Of a stretch of 64,000 bases of DNA, positions 35,980 to 48,800 are shown piece after piece (positions within the stretch are counted from its first letter, which is position 1; every line of letters starts with the position of its first letter). Source of the stretch: Coffea arabica. Taxonomy: Eukaryota > Streptophyta > Magnoliopsida > Gentianales > Rubiaceae. Location: assembly GCF_036785885.1 (NCBI RefSeq), contig NC_092317.1, positions 3,288,501 through 3,352,500 of the forward strand. Reading direction: 5' to 3'. The notes under the pieces were generated by a model, which was not told where the DNA came from, did not search any database, and worked only from the letters and a program-made list of their open reading frames with translations. Both the position numbers and the translations under genes were made by a program.

Positions 35980-37848
35980 GTTTTCTTCCAAAACCCTCGC
36001 AGATCCACCAAAATCCCACTTCAATTGAATAAAAATGAACAAACGGTTATTCACATAAACCAACACCAATTCAATTCATGCTTTAATTAAGCCACAAAAC
36101 GGTATACAATTTCATCTACGCACCTCAAGGGAAAAAAGGCAGAATTCGGATGAGGAATCAGAAGACGAGTATCTCACTCCGGTGGGGAAAATGTAAAGAA
36201 ATAAAAGTTTTCCTTCTTTTCCCCAATTTTCTGAAATTTCTGTGCTTCTTCTTTCTTTTTGTTTCTTAAATCTTCCTTTTTGTGCTTAAATCGTTTAGCC
36301 GAGTGAAATAACCAACCAAACAAAAAAAGAGAGAGAGAGAGAGAACCCAGTAAAGGGACTTTAGCTGCCACTGCTCCTCTGCCTTCTAACAATCCTAAAT
36401 TCCTTCACGCGCCCTTTCAGAGCGTGGTTAACTTGACCTCATCAAAAGCACGTGTCAGTTCTGAAAAAGGTCCGTCCAACTACCTGTCATACATGCTTAT
36501 CCGCCACGTGGATATCGGGATCGGAGACAGTTGCAGTCAAGCGCGAGTGGGTCTTGAGTAACGGCGGGTCCCGGTCGTGAGAAAGATACTTTAGTTTGAT
36601 AAGCATCGTGATAAGCCAAGTGGCTTGGCGGTGATAAGCTCACGTACTTATTAGCGGCAAGATTTGCGTGAATCGAAAACATGGAAAATGTAGACGAAAG
36701 CATTTCACTTCCTTAAAAAAATTATAACAGCGACGTAACCTGTGAGGCTATGACTTTTTATCAGCGTCGAAGGGGAGGAATTTGCACGGTACATCTAACA
36801 AGTACTATAGCTGATGGACACTACCGAAATGGGTGAAATTCCGTGATGAAAAATGATGTCACTGGTGATGTTGTGGAGGGTCCACTGGATTGACAGATGG
36901 GAAAGGACAGAACTATTAATTGTTTCTTTCTAAACGATGTAACATATTACTCACTAATAAACTGCAATCCATTGTTAATTATTTGTACAACGTAATTACG
37001 AGTAATTATCATTATTTTATACGAGTCTCATATGAACTTTTCCAGGGATTTAGTCAGCAAGTTTCCTTTTTAATTTTTGGGTGAGGGTGCAATGATGACA
37101 TGAATAGTCAAGCGGTTATTAAATGAGGTTCGTTATTTCCAAAACTAACTCAATTTAGTGGAAGGAAAATGAAAACTTGATAAGGTGGGGTTCGGCCCTT
37201 GGAAGATGAATTTTTTGATTGTTTGTCTAAAATTTTATTATAATTTACTGTAAAAGTTTTTTAAAAAATTTTTGTAGTGTATTTTTTTTAATATCTTGAA
37301 GTGTATAGTTTAAAAACTTTGAAAAGTTTTTTGAAGCTACTGTAATTAAAGTTTTAAAAAATTTGTATCAGACAAACTTGAGAAAAAAACTTAACTTCCA
37401 AACACGTTGCCAAAGAATTGTACTCCTATGACCGATTATGAAGTTGTATAAATATTTAACCAGGAAGGATACAATTTGTTAGAATGTGTTATTAAAATCT
37501 TGAAGGTATTCCCACTAAATTCATGTACTCCACGGCTACAAATTAACCCTCGATAGCCTTGTGCCCTCCTAACACAGTGGAAAAAAATTGTTTTATGTCT
37601 TCGACTTTTGTCAAACCTAATTTGGCGTAATGGTTTCCAGGGCGACCAAGTGAACCAAAAGTCTGATTGTTAGGTGGTACTATTTGTTACCTTCTGCCGA
37701 ATGACATAATCTCGCAGTTTTCACTTTTCAAACCTAAACTAAACTTTCTTCATAATTTTCTAAGCTCATGCATCTTCCTCTATCTTTCTTTATTGCAGCT
37801 TTTCTGCATTTTTTTTCGAACTCTCCATCATTACTATCCTTTCATAAA
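35980..37848. other. 5' UTR/promoter side of the TOPLESS-related gene and intergenic DNA
   Basis: Near 36325-36345 is a (GA)n run typical of 5' UTRs. A likely noncoding leader exon and intron lie between 35980 and 36400 but cannot be placed. 37217-37376 has inverted ends gtttgtctaaaa and, reversed, gtttgtctgata, and may be another MITE. The 9-bp target repeat of the next element ends at 37848. No other gene was seen. Confidence 0.5.
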
Positions 37849-39053
37849 GGAAAATTTGTCAAATTGGTCCCTAACATTTATCAAAAACACTTTTTTAGTC
37901 CCTAACATATAAAATCAGCCAAAATTTTCCCTCACATTTAAATTGTGATCCAATTTGGTCCTAATGCTCGTTTTTGCTCATTTCTCCGGCTAAAATAGCA
38001 CGCCTCTCTCACGTGGTCATATTTTTAGGGGCAAAACTGGAAAACCAGTTTCATTACCGGTTGAAAGTAAAAGGATAGGGGACCACTACCCCCCCTCTCA
38101 CCTTTCTCCCTCAAATTACAGTTTCAAGAAACCCTAAATTGCATCCCCTAATTAACAAGCATAACTTGGAAGTGTAATTCTGCCATAATGAACTTGAGCA
38201 CTTTGACCAAATGAAAAAATGCAAGATCTGTTTCCTTGGCCAAATCTTCTTTCATTCCTATTGCTGAAAGGGATAAAATCACAATTCCTGCATCACAGGC
38301 CACAAATTCAATCAGATCCTTCATTTGATCATGTAGCCCGTCGAATTTCTCTTGCTGCTGCCTGAAGAGAACTCTCAGGAACCTTACTCCCTCATGGAGT
38401 ATTAGCATTTGATCCTTCACCAGAACCGAGAAACTGGGAAAATGTTCTTGCAGCTCCATAACATTATACATGAGACAATCAATAAATTTGGCCAATAGAT
38501 GCTTATTATTCTCCAGCGCTAAAGTGTGTGAGGATCTTGATAACTTTGAAGCTGTCAGGACATGGATATAAGTTTCTCGGACTTGAGGATGAACGGGATC
38601 AATCTCCGTGTGTATTAGTTGAGAATTTTGAGATTCCATTTCCTTGCACACTTGTTCCCTCTTGCACCCTTCCAAGGAGGTTTCCTTGCACCCTTCCAAA
38701 GAATAAATTTCATTGCACCTCCTCCATTTTACTCTTCAAATGTTAGTTTCTTCTTCCCAATTTCTTACTACTGTGTTTTCCCTCTTTAATTTCAATGGGT
38801 TAGTGAGGCGATTAGACGAATGAAAGATTGCTTCTTTCAACCGGTAATGAAATGAGTTTTTCATTTTTGCTCCTAAAAATATGACCACGTGAGAGAGGCG
38901 TGCTATTTTTAGTCAGAGAAATGAGCAAAAAAGAGCATTAGAACCAAATTGGATCACAATTTAAATGTGAGGGACAATTTTGGCTGATTTTATATGTTAG
39001 GGGCTAAAAAAGTGTTTTTGATAAATGTTAAGGACCAATTTGACAAATTTCCC
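37849..39053. mobile_element. Pack-MULE-type element with 220-bp terminal inverted repeats
   Basis: The inverted repeats are 37849-38067 and 38834-39053, highly similar across their full length (aaatttgtcaaattggtcc at the outer end, cattaccggttgaaag at the inner end). A 9-bp target repeat with one mismatch flanks it: tttcataaa (37840-37848) and tttcagaaa (39054-39062). Long TIRs plus a 9-bp duplication define a Mutator-like element. The interior has no transposase but does carry a piece of a host resistance gene (38148-38699). Confidence 0.88.
38148..38699 (-). pseudogene. R1-type late-blight resistance gene fragment carried by the Pack-MULE
   Basis: An open frame of 183 codons. Residues about 70-180 match the N-terminal Late_blight_R1 region of CC-NBS-LRR proteins: VMELQEHFPSFSVLVKDQM, LHEGVRFLRVLFRQQQEKFD, DLIEFVACDAGIVILSLSA and ETDLAFFHLV. 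NB-ARC and LRR parts are absent, and the fragment ends at a stop just inside the left inverted repeat. The first 25 codons come partly from a short repeat of CTTGCACCCTTCCAA (near 38660-38700) and are unlikely to be original coding sequence. If transcribed it could give a truncated decoy-like peptide, but nothing shows expression. Confidence 0.8.
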
Positions 39054-39062
39054 TTTCAGAAA

Positions 39063-42000
39063 AGGGGTAAAAATGCTACTCTCATCGTTTTTATTTTTAT
39101 TGCAATTCCCATCCTGTGTTCCTCTAAAATAGATCTATAAAGTACAAATTGAGAAGCACATTTTAAGAAAACGAAAATAGATAGATGAAAGCATAGCATA
39201 ATGATATATTTCAGTATATATCTAATATAGAAGGGGTTGATCAGATTAATTTTGGATGAGAATTGCATGTCAAAAGAAAAAAGATATTTAATCGGTTATC
39301 AAAGCAAAAAATTGATTCTATATTGATAAAAGTTGAATGTACTTGCCTTCAAGCGAAAAAAAAAAAGAAAGAAAGAAAGAAAAACTTGGCCCAGGAGAAA
39401 CATCTATGCAATATATAATGTTTGAGTAATGGTAGTTTGTGTAAACACTTTTTGTCATCTTTCGAACTTTTAATTTTATCTTTATAAAAAGCTATACAAT
39501 ATATAATGCTAGAGTAATGGTAGTTGCTGTAAACATTTTTTTGTCATTTTTTGAACTTCGATTTTACCTTTATAAAAATTAATTTTTACCCTAATCACCT
39601 AATCACATTTTGCCAATATAACTACTCATAGCCACTCTAAGTATTGCAACTACCAAATTACTATAATCATGTAATCAAAGTTCTTTCATGAAAATTTTAT
39701 ATAAATTTTTTGTATGTAACAAACACAATTTACACAAAATTGATTCATTTTAGTTATTTAATTCTTCTGGATTGTGTAAGCACGAGAATATTCACTGACG
39801 ATACCACTTGACATTGACAGTTAGTAGTCTAATAGAAGAGAATGGGCCTTAGGCCTAATTTGAGCAAATGATACATTGACTTGGGAGCCCAGACTACAAA
39901 GTTTCCTAAGGGTTGACCAGTTGATCACTATGTGGGCATTAGCTGGACTTGGAATTTTCTCGTTCAACCCAAACTAGTAATAGACCAATGAGACATGTCC
40001 ATTAGTAATACTGAGGGAAACATAGGCCCCCGGCCCGCACCACCAAAAGTCCCCAGGCCATAACCCTAAGCCTAAGACCACAAACGGCCCGAGGTCAGTT
40101 GAGTGTCTGCGTGTCTATACAAATATACAGAGAGAGAGAGAGAGAGAAGTTTTGAGAGTTTCATTAGAAAATAGTTATAATTTTTTTAAATAAAGTGTAT
40201 GCGAAGTAAAATAATAATTAAATGACATGTTAACGACATACTTGTAAAAAAATTCAAAAAAAGTTTTCCACAAAACCAACAATCTGAACAAAGCCACGTT
40301 TGATCATTTACTATGCCTGAAATTAGCGAAGTTAATCCAACCATGTACCCAATTTCTTTAGGTTATATGCACGAGCACGAATGGTGCAACTTGAGAACGG
40401 ATTGCTAACTTTAAGTTTTGTCATGAATTACCAGACTTTTGTCTTGTGATAGTTAACTCTTACAAAATTTGGCAACATACCATACCATAGCCACGTACAT
40501 CTTTGGTCCAGCGCAGCAATGAGCTGTGATCCCTGGCTTAATCAAAATGAGCTGTAACTCAAATGTAATCTCGCATGCGGCTACGAGATTAGCGGCAAAT
40601 TATTGAAAAACTAGTAATTATCCTTTTTCCAGACCGTGACAAACAAGCCACATTCACTCCGCTCCACTGCAGAGGGTCTGGTCTAGATCATGAGCTGTGT
40701 TTAAATGGACTCAACCTAAATCTCTAATCCAGCAGATGTCATATTGTTTGGTAATTTCTGAAAAGAACAAAACACAACACAACCCTTGGCACCATGCAAA
40801 ACTTATATGAAGTTCCAACCAGTCCTTTAGTTCACTCCTACCTGCTGCTGCGTGCTGGCTTCAAAACTTATATGAACTGCTTCAACAATATCCCATTCAC
40901 AGTTCATCGACTTCCAGTCGAATGTTCGTCCTCTCTCAAAGACTGGATCAAAAGATAATCACCTTGATAAACTCAGTGGATTTGCAGTTAGTTTTGATTT
41001 ATTAACCATGTTTAAGGCTTTGAGCCAAGAGACACACACACACACACACACAAAGAAAAAAAAAGGAAGGTCATAAGAAGAGACAAGTAGCTGAGTGAAT
41101 GTGCATGAGAAGTGGGCATTAGCTGTTGTAATCCCTCTTTAGTGTGGCTGCATTAATTTTTAATCTCTGGATGTTACTAACTATGAACAAGTCTCTACCA
41201 TCGGCTGTCAACTTATCTCACCATTATTCTCTGACATCAATGATTTGTAGGCGTACCAATTGGTACCAACTGGAGATTGGGCAATCATCAAATTTTGAAT
41301 CATTTTATTCAGCCGCACATAAGGTGTTGTCCTCGCTGTAGAAGTAGTTCCCCAAGGTTAAAACTTGAATCTCAAACATGCACTTCTTAGGGTTATTCTT
41401 TTTAAATCTAGAACTCCTCACCAACGTGGCTACATGGTTACAGTAGAGTCAAGTCGAGTTGAATCGAACTCGAGTTAAAAAAAATTGAACTCTAATTCGA
41501 GTATTACATTAAATTCGAGTTCGAACTTGTCGAGCTCTTGAAAGTCGAGCTCATGCTCAAACTCATGCAAATCGAACCCAATAAAGCTTAATTGAGTTTT
41601 AAAAAAATATAAATTTATATTTTGTATAATTTTATTTTAAATAAGGGATATAGTAGACATTTTATACTAATAAATAATATATATGCGCGTGTATATGAAG
41701 TTCGACAAACTTTCAAATTTCACATACTAGGATCAAACTATGATCGTCAAGCAGTTCAATCTGCTCAAACTCAAGTATGAACTTGATTAACATGAGTTCA
41801 ACGTCGAGTTTTGACCAAGTAAACTCGTGATCTATTCAATTAAATTTGACTAATTTGCACCTCTACTAACAAGCAATTCTCTACATTTTACCTGGTTCAG
41901 AAGTTGTGTAGCGTTGCATTCTTGTGATGTAGAAGTTAGTACCGTTTCTCTTCCACTAACTTGTAGCCTGTAGGATTGGTGTAGATGTTGCTGGTTGGAA

Positions 42001-42776
42001 AAAAAAAAAAAAAGAACATTATTAGCGGAGTACTACTAGTGTTTCATTTTCATTTTCTTGATAAACAAAAGTACTAATTCATACTGTATAAGAGCTCTAC
42101 AATTCCACGAGGTGATACTTGTAAAACAGCAATGTTGATTTCTGCTTCCCTTACGTGATCCATTTATGAATCAACAACGGTGCAACATTTTTGTCCCAAC
42201 ACAGGAGCAACGGTAAATCTGTTGTGCTAGAGTCAAATCTTCCATAACTGTCACATATGAGGATTGCCCTGTGATTTTCGTAGACTACGGCCTCTGCAAG
42301 GAACTCACAAAAGTGAAATGTTGCCTACGTTGAACCACTAGAAAACACACGACAGGAAATGAAAAAAAAAATGTAGGCGAGAACATCTTTCAAGTTGGAG
42401 CCTGGAGGAGCGATGTTGATATTTTGAATCTGTACGCGTATGGATAAGGAAGAATGAAGAAAGATAAACAAACAGGGATATCCAATGCTTTTAATTTATT
42501 CGCTTGGTATGGAGTTTTCAACGCAAAATAACTCCCAGGACGACAAAGTCGGCTTCGTCGGTGACTTTTTCCTGCCTTCGTTTCTTGATATGGCTCTGCA
42601 TTATTATCGACTTTTCCTTTGATTTTTAACACTACTGTATCCTTAATGATTTAAATACAGGTTTATACTAAGAAGTGGCTAAATTGGCCACGTCTATCAC
42701 AAATATGAAAGCTAGGGTCAGAAATTTGCAAAATGGTACTTCGACGACCATTTTGTAAGCTCTGTCTCCTTTTTCT

Positions 42777-42810
<34 letters not shown>

Positions 42811-44171
42811 ACCACAAACACCCACAAACACAACCACCACCAAAAAAAAAAAAAAACCAATTCCAAGCCTAAGCTCTTGTCAAGAAGAGCCGCATGAACA
42901 ATAGCAAAAAAACCACTTAAGACCATAATTTGAAAACTATTGAGGAGACATCATCAATATTAGTTTTGTGACCCTTTGCATATCTGGGACCAACCTTTTT
43001 AAAAGGTAGGTGTCTTTTAGTTTCTTAATTATTGCAACTACTCTAGTTTCAATTAAACTAGCGCTCAAGTTCTGTCTGTTCTGTTCTAATTCAACGGTCA
43101 ATTTAAAAAAAAAATTTCAATCACATAATTAATGAGTTCTTTTTATTTTATAATTTTTAAGGGCAGTGCTCAGACGAATATGCTCAGTGTATTCCCTGTA
43201 CTTCAATGGCAATATAGAACTTTTATTGGGCATATGGCAATATATATGGAACTTATACAATGAATAAGCAAAGAAAGATACATACAAATCTTAGGTCATG
43301 CAAATTTCTGACTAATTAAGCAACTTCCACCATTTTCACGACTTTATTTCTTTCTTGAATGAAGAGATGCAACCCTATGCGATTGTTTGTTGTTCTTGCT
43401 GGACACCATCTGAAAGCGCACACAATCTCATACCATATCTTCATGAGTTTGTTTAGATGAATGGATAGGAGTTCGGATGAAAAATTAAGATCAAGCCTTC
43501 AAGAGTGCTAGTTTCAAAAACGTTGTCTTGAAAGTAGTTTCAGATGCGCAGGCGCAGAAATCTAATTGATGGCAGGAGCTTGTCAAATTACTACTGCAAA
43601 TTGAAAACTATTGGGATACCTTTCCTATCTAGACCGGGATGCCTAATCAAATGACGTTGAAAAAGAAAAAAGTGATCCACAATTCTGGATTCACGGTTTG
43701 CCTTTCAACCTTTGGGTCTGTGTCTTAACAGTTTGGACTCAGGTTTCAATCTTCAAATTTTAATGACTTTTAAGAGTTGGGACAAAAAGATACTACTACT
43801 ATTAAAGGTTGATCTTTGCTTCGTTAAGTACATATGAAGTAGTATTAAGAAAACAATTCAGGCCCTAGTTTTAGAACTCTGCTAACACCACAGTTGTGTA
43901 TTCTTTCTTTTGATGGTAGACAATTTACAGCTTCCTTCGATGTTGCTTCAAGCTAAATCACACTCTTGGAAGATCTGGATGGAGCAGTACACATTACACA
44001 ATGGTGGATAACCGCATGAACTGCTATATTAATGCAACCAATAAACCCAAATAAATCCTCGATCTCCCAAAAAGTTAAAAGAGTCCACTAACTTCTAATG
44101 CTCCCCATCTTCAATCTGACGACACTTCCATAAAAAAGTGAAAGAACCAACAGCAGCCCAACAACCATACA
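39063..44171. other. 5.1-kb intergenic region, no gene recognised
   Basis: AT-rich with (GA)n near 40130-40148, (AC)n near 41034-41052 and a 33-base C tract at 42778-42810. 39420-39560 holds a short internal duplication (tataatg..gagtaatggtagtt twice). 41452-41866 has a GAGCTCGAA/TTCGAGTT-rich left part and TAGAG-type ends and may be a degraded hAT-type MITE. Short frames at 41144-41341 and 42390-42632 have no family match. Confidence 0.45.
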
Positions 44172-44179
44172 TCCATGAC

Positions 44180-44328
44180 TAGGGATGGCAATGGGGGCGG
44201 GTGCCCGCGGGGGGCTCTCGGGGCGGGGGTTGGGGCGGGGGCGGGGGGGAATTTTTTCCCCCCGCTTAGAAACGGGGCGGGGGGCGGGGGAGTATACCCC
44301 CGCCCCATCCCCCGCCCCGCCCCCCGCA

Positions 44329-44360
<32 letters not shown>

Positions 44361-44946
44361 ATTATATATAATATGTAAGTTAATTAGTTATAAACTTATG
44401 ATAATGATATTATTAGTTAGATGTATTATATGATGTATATTAGTTTATGTAATATAATTGATATTATCAATTATATGAATAATTCTACATGTCTACTAAT
44501 AGAATTTATTAATTAGTTATACTAAATTTACTAATACATTTATACTAAATTTCTAATTACACTTAATATAATAACACTTTTTTCTCAAAAAAAAGCACAA
44601 ACACAATAATGAATTAGTGATTGCATTTGTACTAAAAGTGAAAACTTGACTATTTTAGTTATATTTATTTCATCATATTGGATTGTATTCAAATAACTTA
44701 TGTTTGATTATTTTTATGAGTTTCAATTGTAAAATTACAATGAATAATAATTTGATGATGTGTTAATATTTTAGTACTTGATTATTTATTAAAATTTAAT
44801 TATAATAAAATTTTATTAACCCCGCGGGGGCACCCGCGGGGGAAGCGGGGCAAGGCGGGACGGGGCGGGGGGAGCAGGAGGCGGGGGACGGGGCGGGGGA
44901 CGGGGGAGGGGTCCCCCGCCCCAACCCCGCCCCGTTGCCATCCCTA
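44180..44946. mobile_element. hAT-type MITE with GC-rich arms
   Basis: 767 bp bounded by a perfect 8-bp target repeat TCCATGAC (44172-44179 and 44947-44954). Terminal inverted repeats are tagggatggcaatgg on the left and, reversed, tagggatggcaacgg on the right. About 140 bp of each arm is nearly pure G/C (GGGGCGGG repeats, complementary between arms), and the core 44345-44815 is almost pure A/T. The 8-bp duplication and TAGGGATGGCAA ends fit the hAT superfamily. No transposase. Confidence 0.88.
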
Positions 44947-44954
44947 TCCATGAC

Positions 44955-45803
44955 ACGACCATACAGGAGACTCAGGACTTACCCATAGTCCTCATTTCTT
45001 ACACTGTTACATTTACTCCCATGTGTTTTCCCCCGTATCAAAACAGACTTTGAACACAAAAAATTTCTATAATAGTATCAGAAAGCAAACCTTGAATCAT
45101 TCTATAACATTTTTTTTTATTGTAATATGATATAAACAAGATAGAAGATAATTAAAAATATTTTTTTATTGTTTCTTCTAAGTCATTTACTGCACATTCG
45201 CATCTCCGAGATTTTGGTAGTTAGCAGTAGATTTCAACTTGTACATCAGGGAATTGTTTTTTTTCAATTTATAAAATTGCAGTTCTTGCGCCAGTTGCGC
45301 GACATTCGCCTTTTAAGACTTCTTTTTTCTGCTTGCATCATATGGCAGCAGCCAGCTACTAGCCCCACGAAAGCTAACCAAAAACCTTTACGTTTGGCAT
45401 CTCTTTCTTTTCCCTCCCACTCGTCAACAGACGAACCTAAACAGGACTATAGCTTAACCCTTTTTTTGGTCTCTGCAGTTTTGATTTTTGCGTCCCTCAA
45501 GCTTCTTCATCAAGAGATTAAAGTGAGAAAAAGGAAAAGCATTGCTTGGATTTGAAGGGATTGTTTGGCTGTTACAAAAGGGGGAAGGAATAGCTTCAAG
45601 TTCGATTTTTTATTTCTAAACTTCACTTCAGTTGGGCAGTGGTTAGAGACACACATAGAGTTAAAGCTCATGGCTTTTTGCTTTCTGAGGTGTTCTGGAG
45701 ATATGGGTTTTTTGCCATTTTTGAAGGGTTGCTGTTTAAATTGACAAATTTGAAGTTTGGAGACAGAAGGTGAACTGTGCTGCTGGGGTTTTAGTATTGT
45801 CAA
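44955..45803. other. Upstream region of the PTI1-like kinase gene
   Basis: Probable promoter and 5' UTR. A 128-codon frame (45169-45555) falls here but shows no family similarity and could be UTR. No separate gene is supported. Confidence 0.45.
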
Positions 45804-48800
45804 ATGGCTTTTCCCTCCATCTTTTGTTGTGTTAAGGGCTCCGATCGGTAGGTGCAGTAATTTATATTAGTTGATCAGTTCTATTGCTACTAATTTTTAG
45901 CTTAATTTTACCGGTTTATGAATCTTGATCTATTTTTAGGTCAGTTTATCTTTGGAATTTTTTGCTGTTTCAGGAGTTTTTATGAGATTTTAGGGAAAGA
46001 CACGATTTTTATTCACCGGGTAATTTATTCAGTTTTGAGCTGCCAAGATTTTTTTTAATTATTATTTTGGGGAGTAACAGATTCACGTTATTCAGTTTTT
46101 ATCCTTGTGGGAGTAACAGCCATCCAGCATTTGCTGCTTATTTACTAAACTTCCGAGTTAAGTGACCTAAAGTTGAAGCTTTTGGTTCTATTGGTATAAC
46201 GTGAACTTCTTTGGTTGACGGAAGTAATTTTTTCCCCAATTCCCTAACATCTATTTGAATCATTTAAGGTGCCAAAACGGGATCTTTTCCTTTTCTTAAT
46301 TTTTTCTGATTGGTGGAGTACATGATTGCACAGAAAAGATCAAAGGAAGAAGCAAGCATGGAGGATTTTTTCTTTGAAGGAGTTGCACTCGGCTACCAAC
46401 AATTTCAACTATGACAACAAGCTTGGAGAAGGAGGATTTGGCAGTGTATACTGGGGCCAATTGTGGGATGGTTCTCAGGTAAAGTTAGAACCTGTCATCC
46501 CATTAATGTTTATTCAGAAGTTTCTTGTAGTTGAAAACTGAAATAGATTCTCTTAGCTGTCCTACTTGAATGTTTAATAAGAAAACTGAAAATATGGATA
46601 CACGAGTAGATAGAGGCGCTCCTAGTACTCTTAGTGCAACTATGGGCCTGACATGCCCCAATGAGAAGGCTAATGTTAAGGTTCAGAGGTGCTCTTCAAG
46701 GGAGGCCTTTTTATTAGATTAAAAGCTAGTGTTTTACTTTCCTTTGTTGCTGTAGTGATGATTTCTGGGCTGCATCTTATATACTATTGTAGTTTCAAAA
46801 AGCATTAGACATTTCTGGGGAGTTTGAATTGCAATCTCACTGATCAGATCTGCAGGTAGGTCAGAGGTTGTAGTTATTTGGAACCAGTTTTGTACTCTGA
46901 TAGTGATTAAATCATTAAGTGCTTTTGTGGCAATAGGATTTGAGGTTCACCTGCGTCTGATCAAGTCTGAGCCTTGGTCAGGTGCAGAAACATTAGTGAT
47001 GTTCAAAGTATATTGGACGTTTCATGGCCTAGACTTGTTTCTCAGGACTCTTAGTGAATTGTGTTTGGATTGCACTTTTCTGGAGTTTTTGTAGAAAATA
47101 TACTATAGCGATTTGATGTACATGAGGTAAAAAAGTGATTGAAAAATGTGTTCGTGGAAAACGTAAAAATTTTTTGGTGGAAAATCCCTTTCCAAACAAG
47201 GCCGATAAGAGAATAAATTTAAGAGTTTTATTCTGCCTATGTCAGTTGCAAGGATTGTTCAGTAGTAACTCTTCACTCACAGTATACTTTTCTCTGAATG
47301 TCAACTGGAACTTTTAAATTGTATATTTGGGCAGACAAGAATTGTAAAATCATATCAAAAGTTACTGTTGTATGAGCTTGACAGGGAAATACAAGCATTC
47401 AGTCTTGAACAGCAGTAGCATTTGTCACACTGGTCATGAGTGACTTTTGTGTGTTTTTAAGAAATTGTTTTTGGCAGTTAGTTATGGAAGCAGGAAATAC
47501 AATCTTCAAACTTGTTTTTCACGAGAACGCTCTAGTAAGCACAGAGACTTCCTGGAGGGACGAAACTAGGTGCCTCACTGGCTGATCCTGATGGTCTGAA
47601 TTCAATTCCAGATAATCAGGAAACGTTGGGGATAGACTGTGCCACGTAATTTCTAGGGTGTGTTGGAGCTCCTTTTACAAAAATTTAAAGGTTCTGAGAT
47701 CATATTTCCTATCGTGTGCCTCGTATTAGGCCGCGTTTTACAAACGTGCTTTGAACTTGGGTAACTGCTAGGACATGTTGGGGCACCTTTAACCAGAAAT
47801 GTCAAATAGGTTCTAAGATGATATCTTCTAATATGTACCTCATATTAGTCAACAATTTGCAAACGTATTCTGGAATTGGGTAACTGGTGTAGCAATTGGA
47901 GTTTGCTTTTCTAGTGAAATAGCGTTTTATCTAATTTCATTGCTTCTTTTACTCAAAGATGTGGATATGTTCCTGTAACATTTGGGTGTCTGAACAAATT
48001 ACTTTGGTTACTTGTTTGTTCCCTTTCATAACTGTTGTGTATTATTTTCTTTACCATCTTTTGGAAAACTTGCGTCTGGGACATTATTACTTTTTATTAT
48101 GAAATAAGCAGATGTATTATGATTATCTTTGTATTAGTGCATATGGTTTAATGATATCCAACATGTCCCTTTGGACACTGACCTTTTATGAACTAATTTT
48201 TTTGACTAAACTCTTTCTTGCTCTTCCATGTTTCCTGCTGCCCGAGTTTCATGTCTGCTTGTACTTAAGCATGTTTTTGAGTGACAAGAGAAGCTTGCTA
48301 ATTCTTCTTTTGCTTCTCTGCGTAATCTAGAATCTTTCCTGACTAGTACTCATGGAACAGAAAAGAGACCAGATTTTATGATTGCCTATTTTTACAGATT
48401 GCGGTCAAAAGGTTGAAGGTGTGGAGCAACAAAGCAGAGATGGAATTTGCAGTTGAAGTTGAGATACTGGCCAGAGTACGGCACGAGAATTTGCTGAGCT
48501 TACGTGGCTATTGTGCTGAAGGGCAAGAGCGGCTGATCGTGTATGACTATATGCCTAATTTGAGCTTACTTTCTCATCTTCACGGGCAGCATTCAGCTGA
48601 ATGCCTTCTTGATTGGAACCGACGAATGAACATAGCCATTGGGTCTGCTGAGGGAATTGCGTAAGTATTGAGCACCAGCATACCTCTTGTCATCCTTTAC
48701 TTTTAGTTTTGCTGACCTCCTACTGCATTCCAGCTATCTGCACCACCATGCAACTCCACATATTATTCATAGAGATGTCAAAGCGAGCAATGTATTGCTT

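Noticed and set aside
41452-41866. Candidate hAT-type MITE rich in TCGAGTT/GAGCTCGA
   Set aside because: Ends are only weakly complementary and no target duplication was found, so it is mentioned in the intergenic entry only.
45169-45555. 128-codon frame upstream of the PTI1-like kinase
   Set aside because: Falls in the kinase gene's probable promoter/5' UTR and lacks any family signature.
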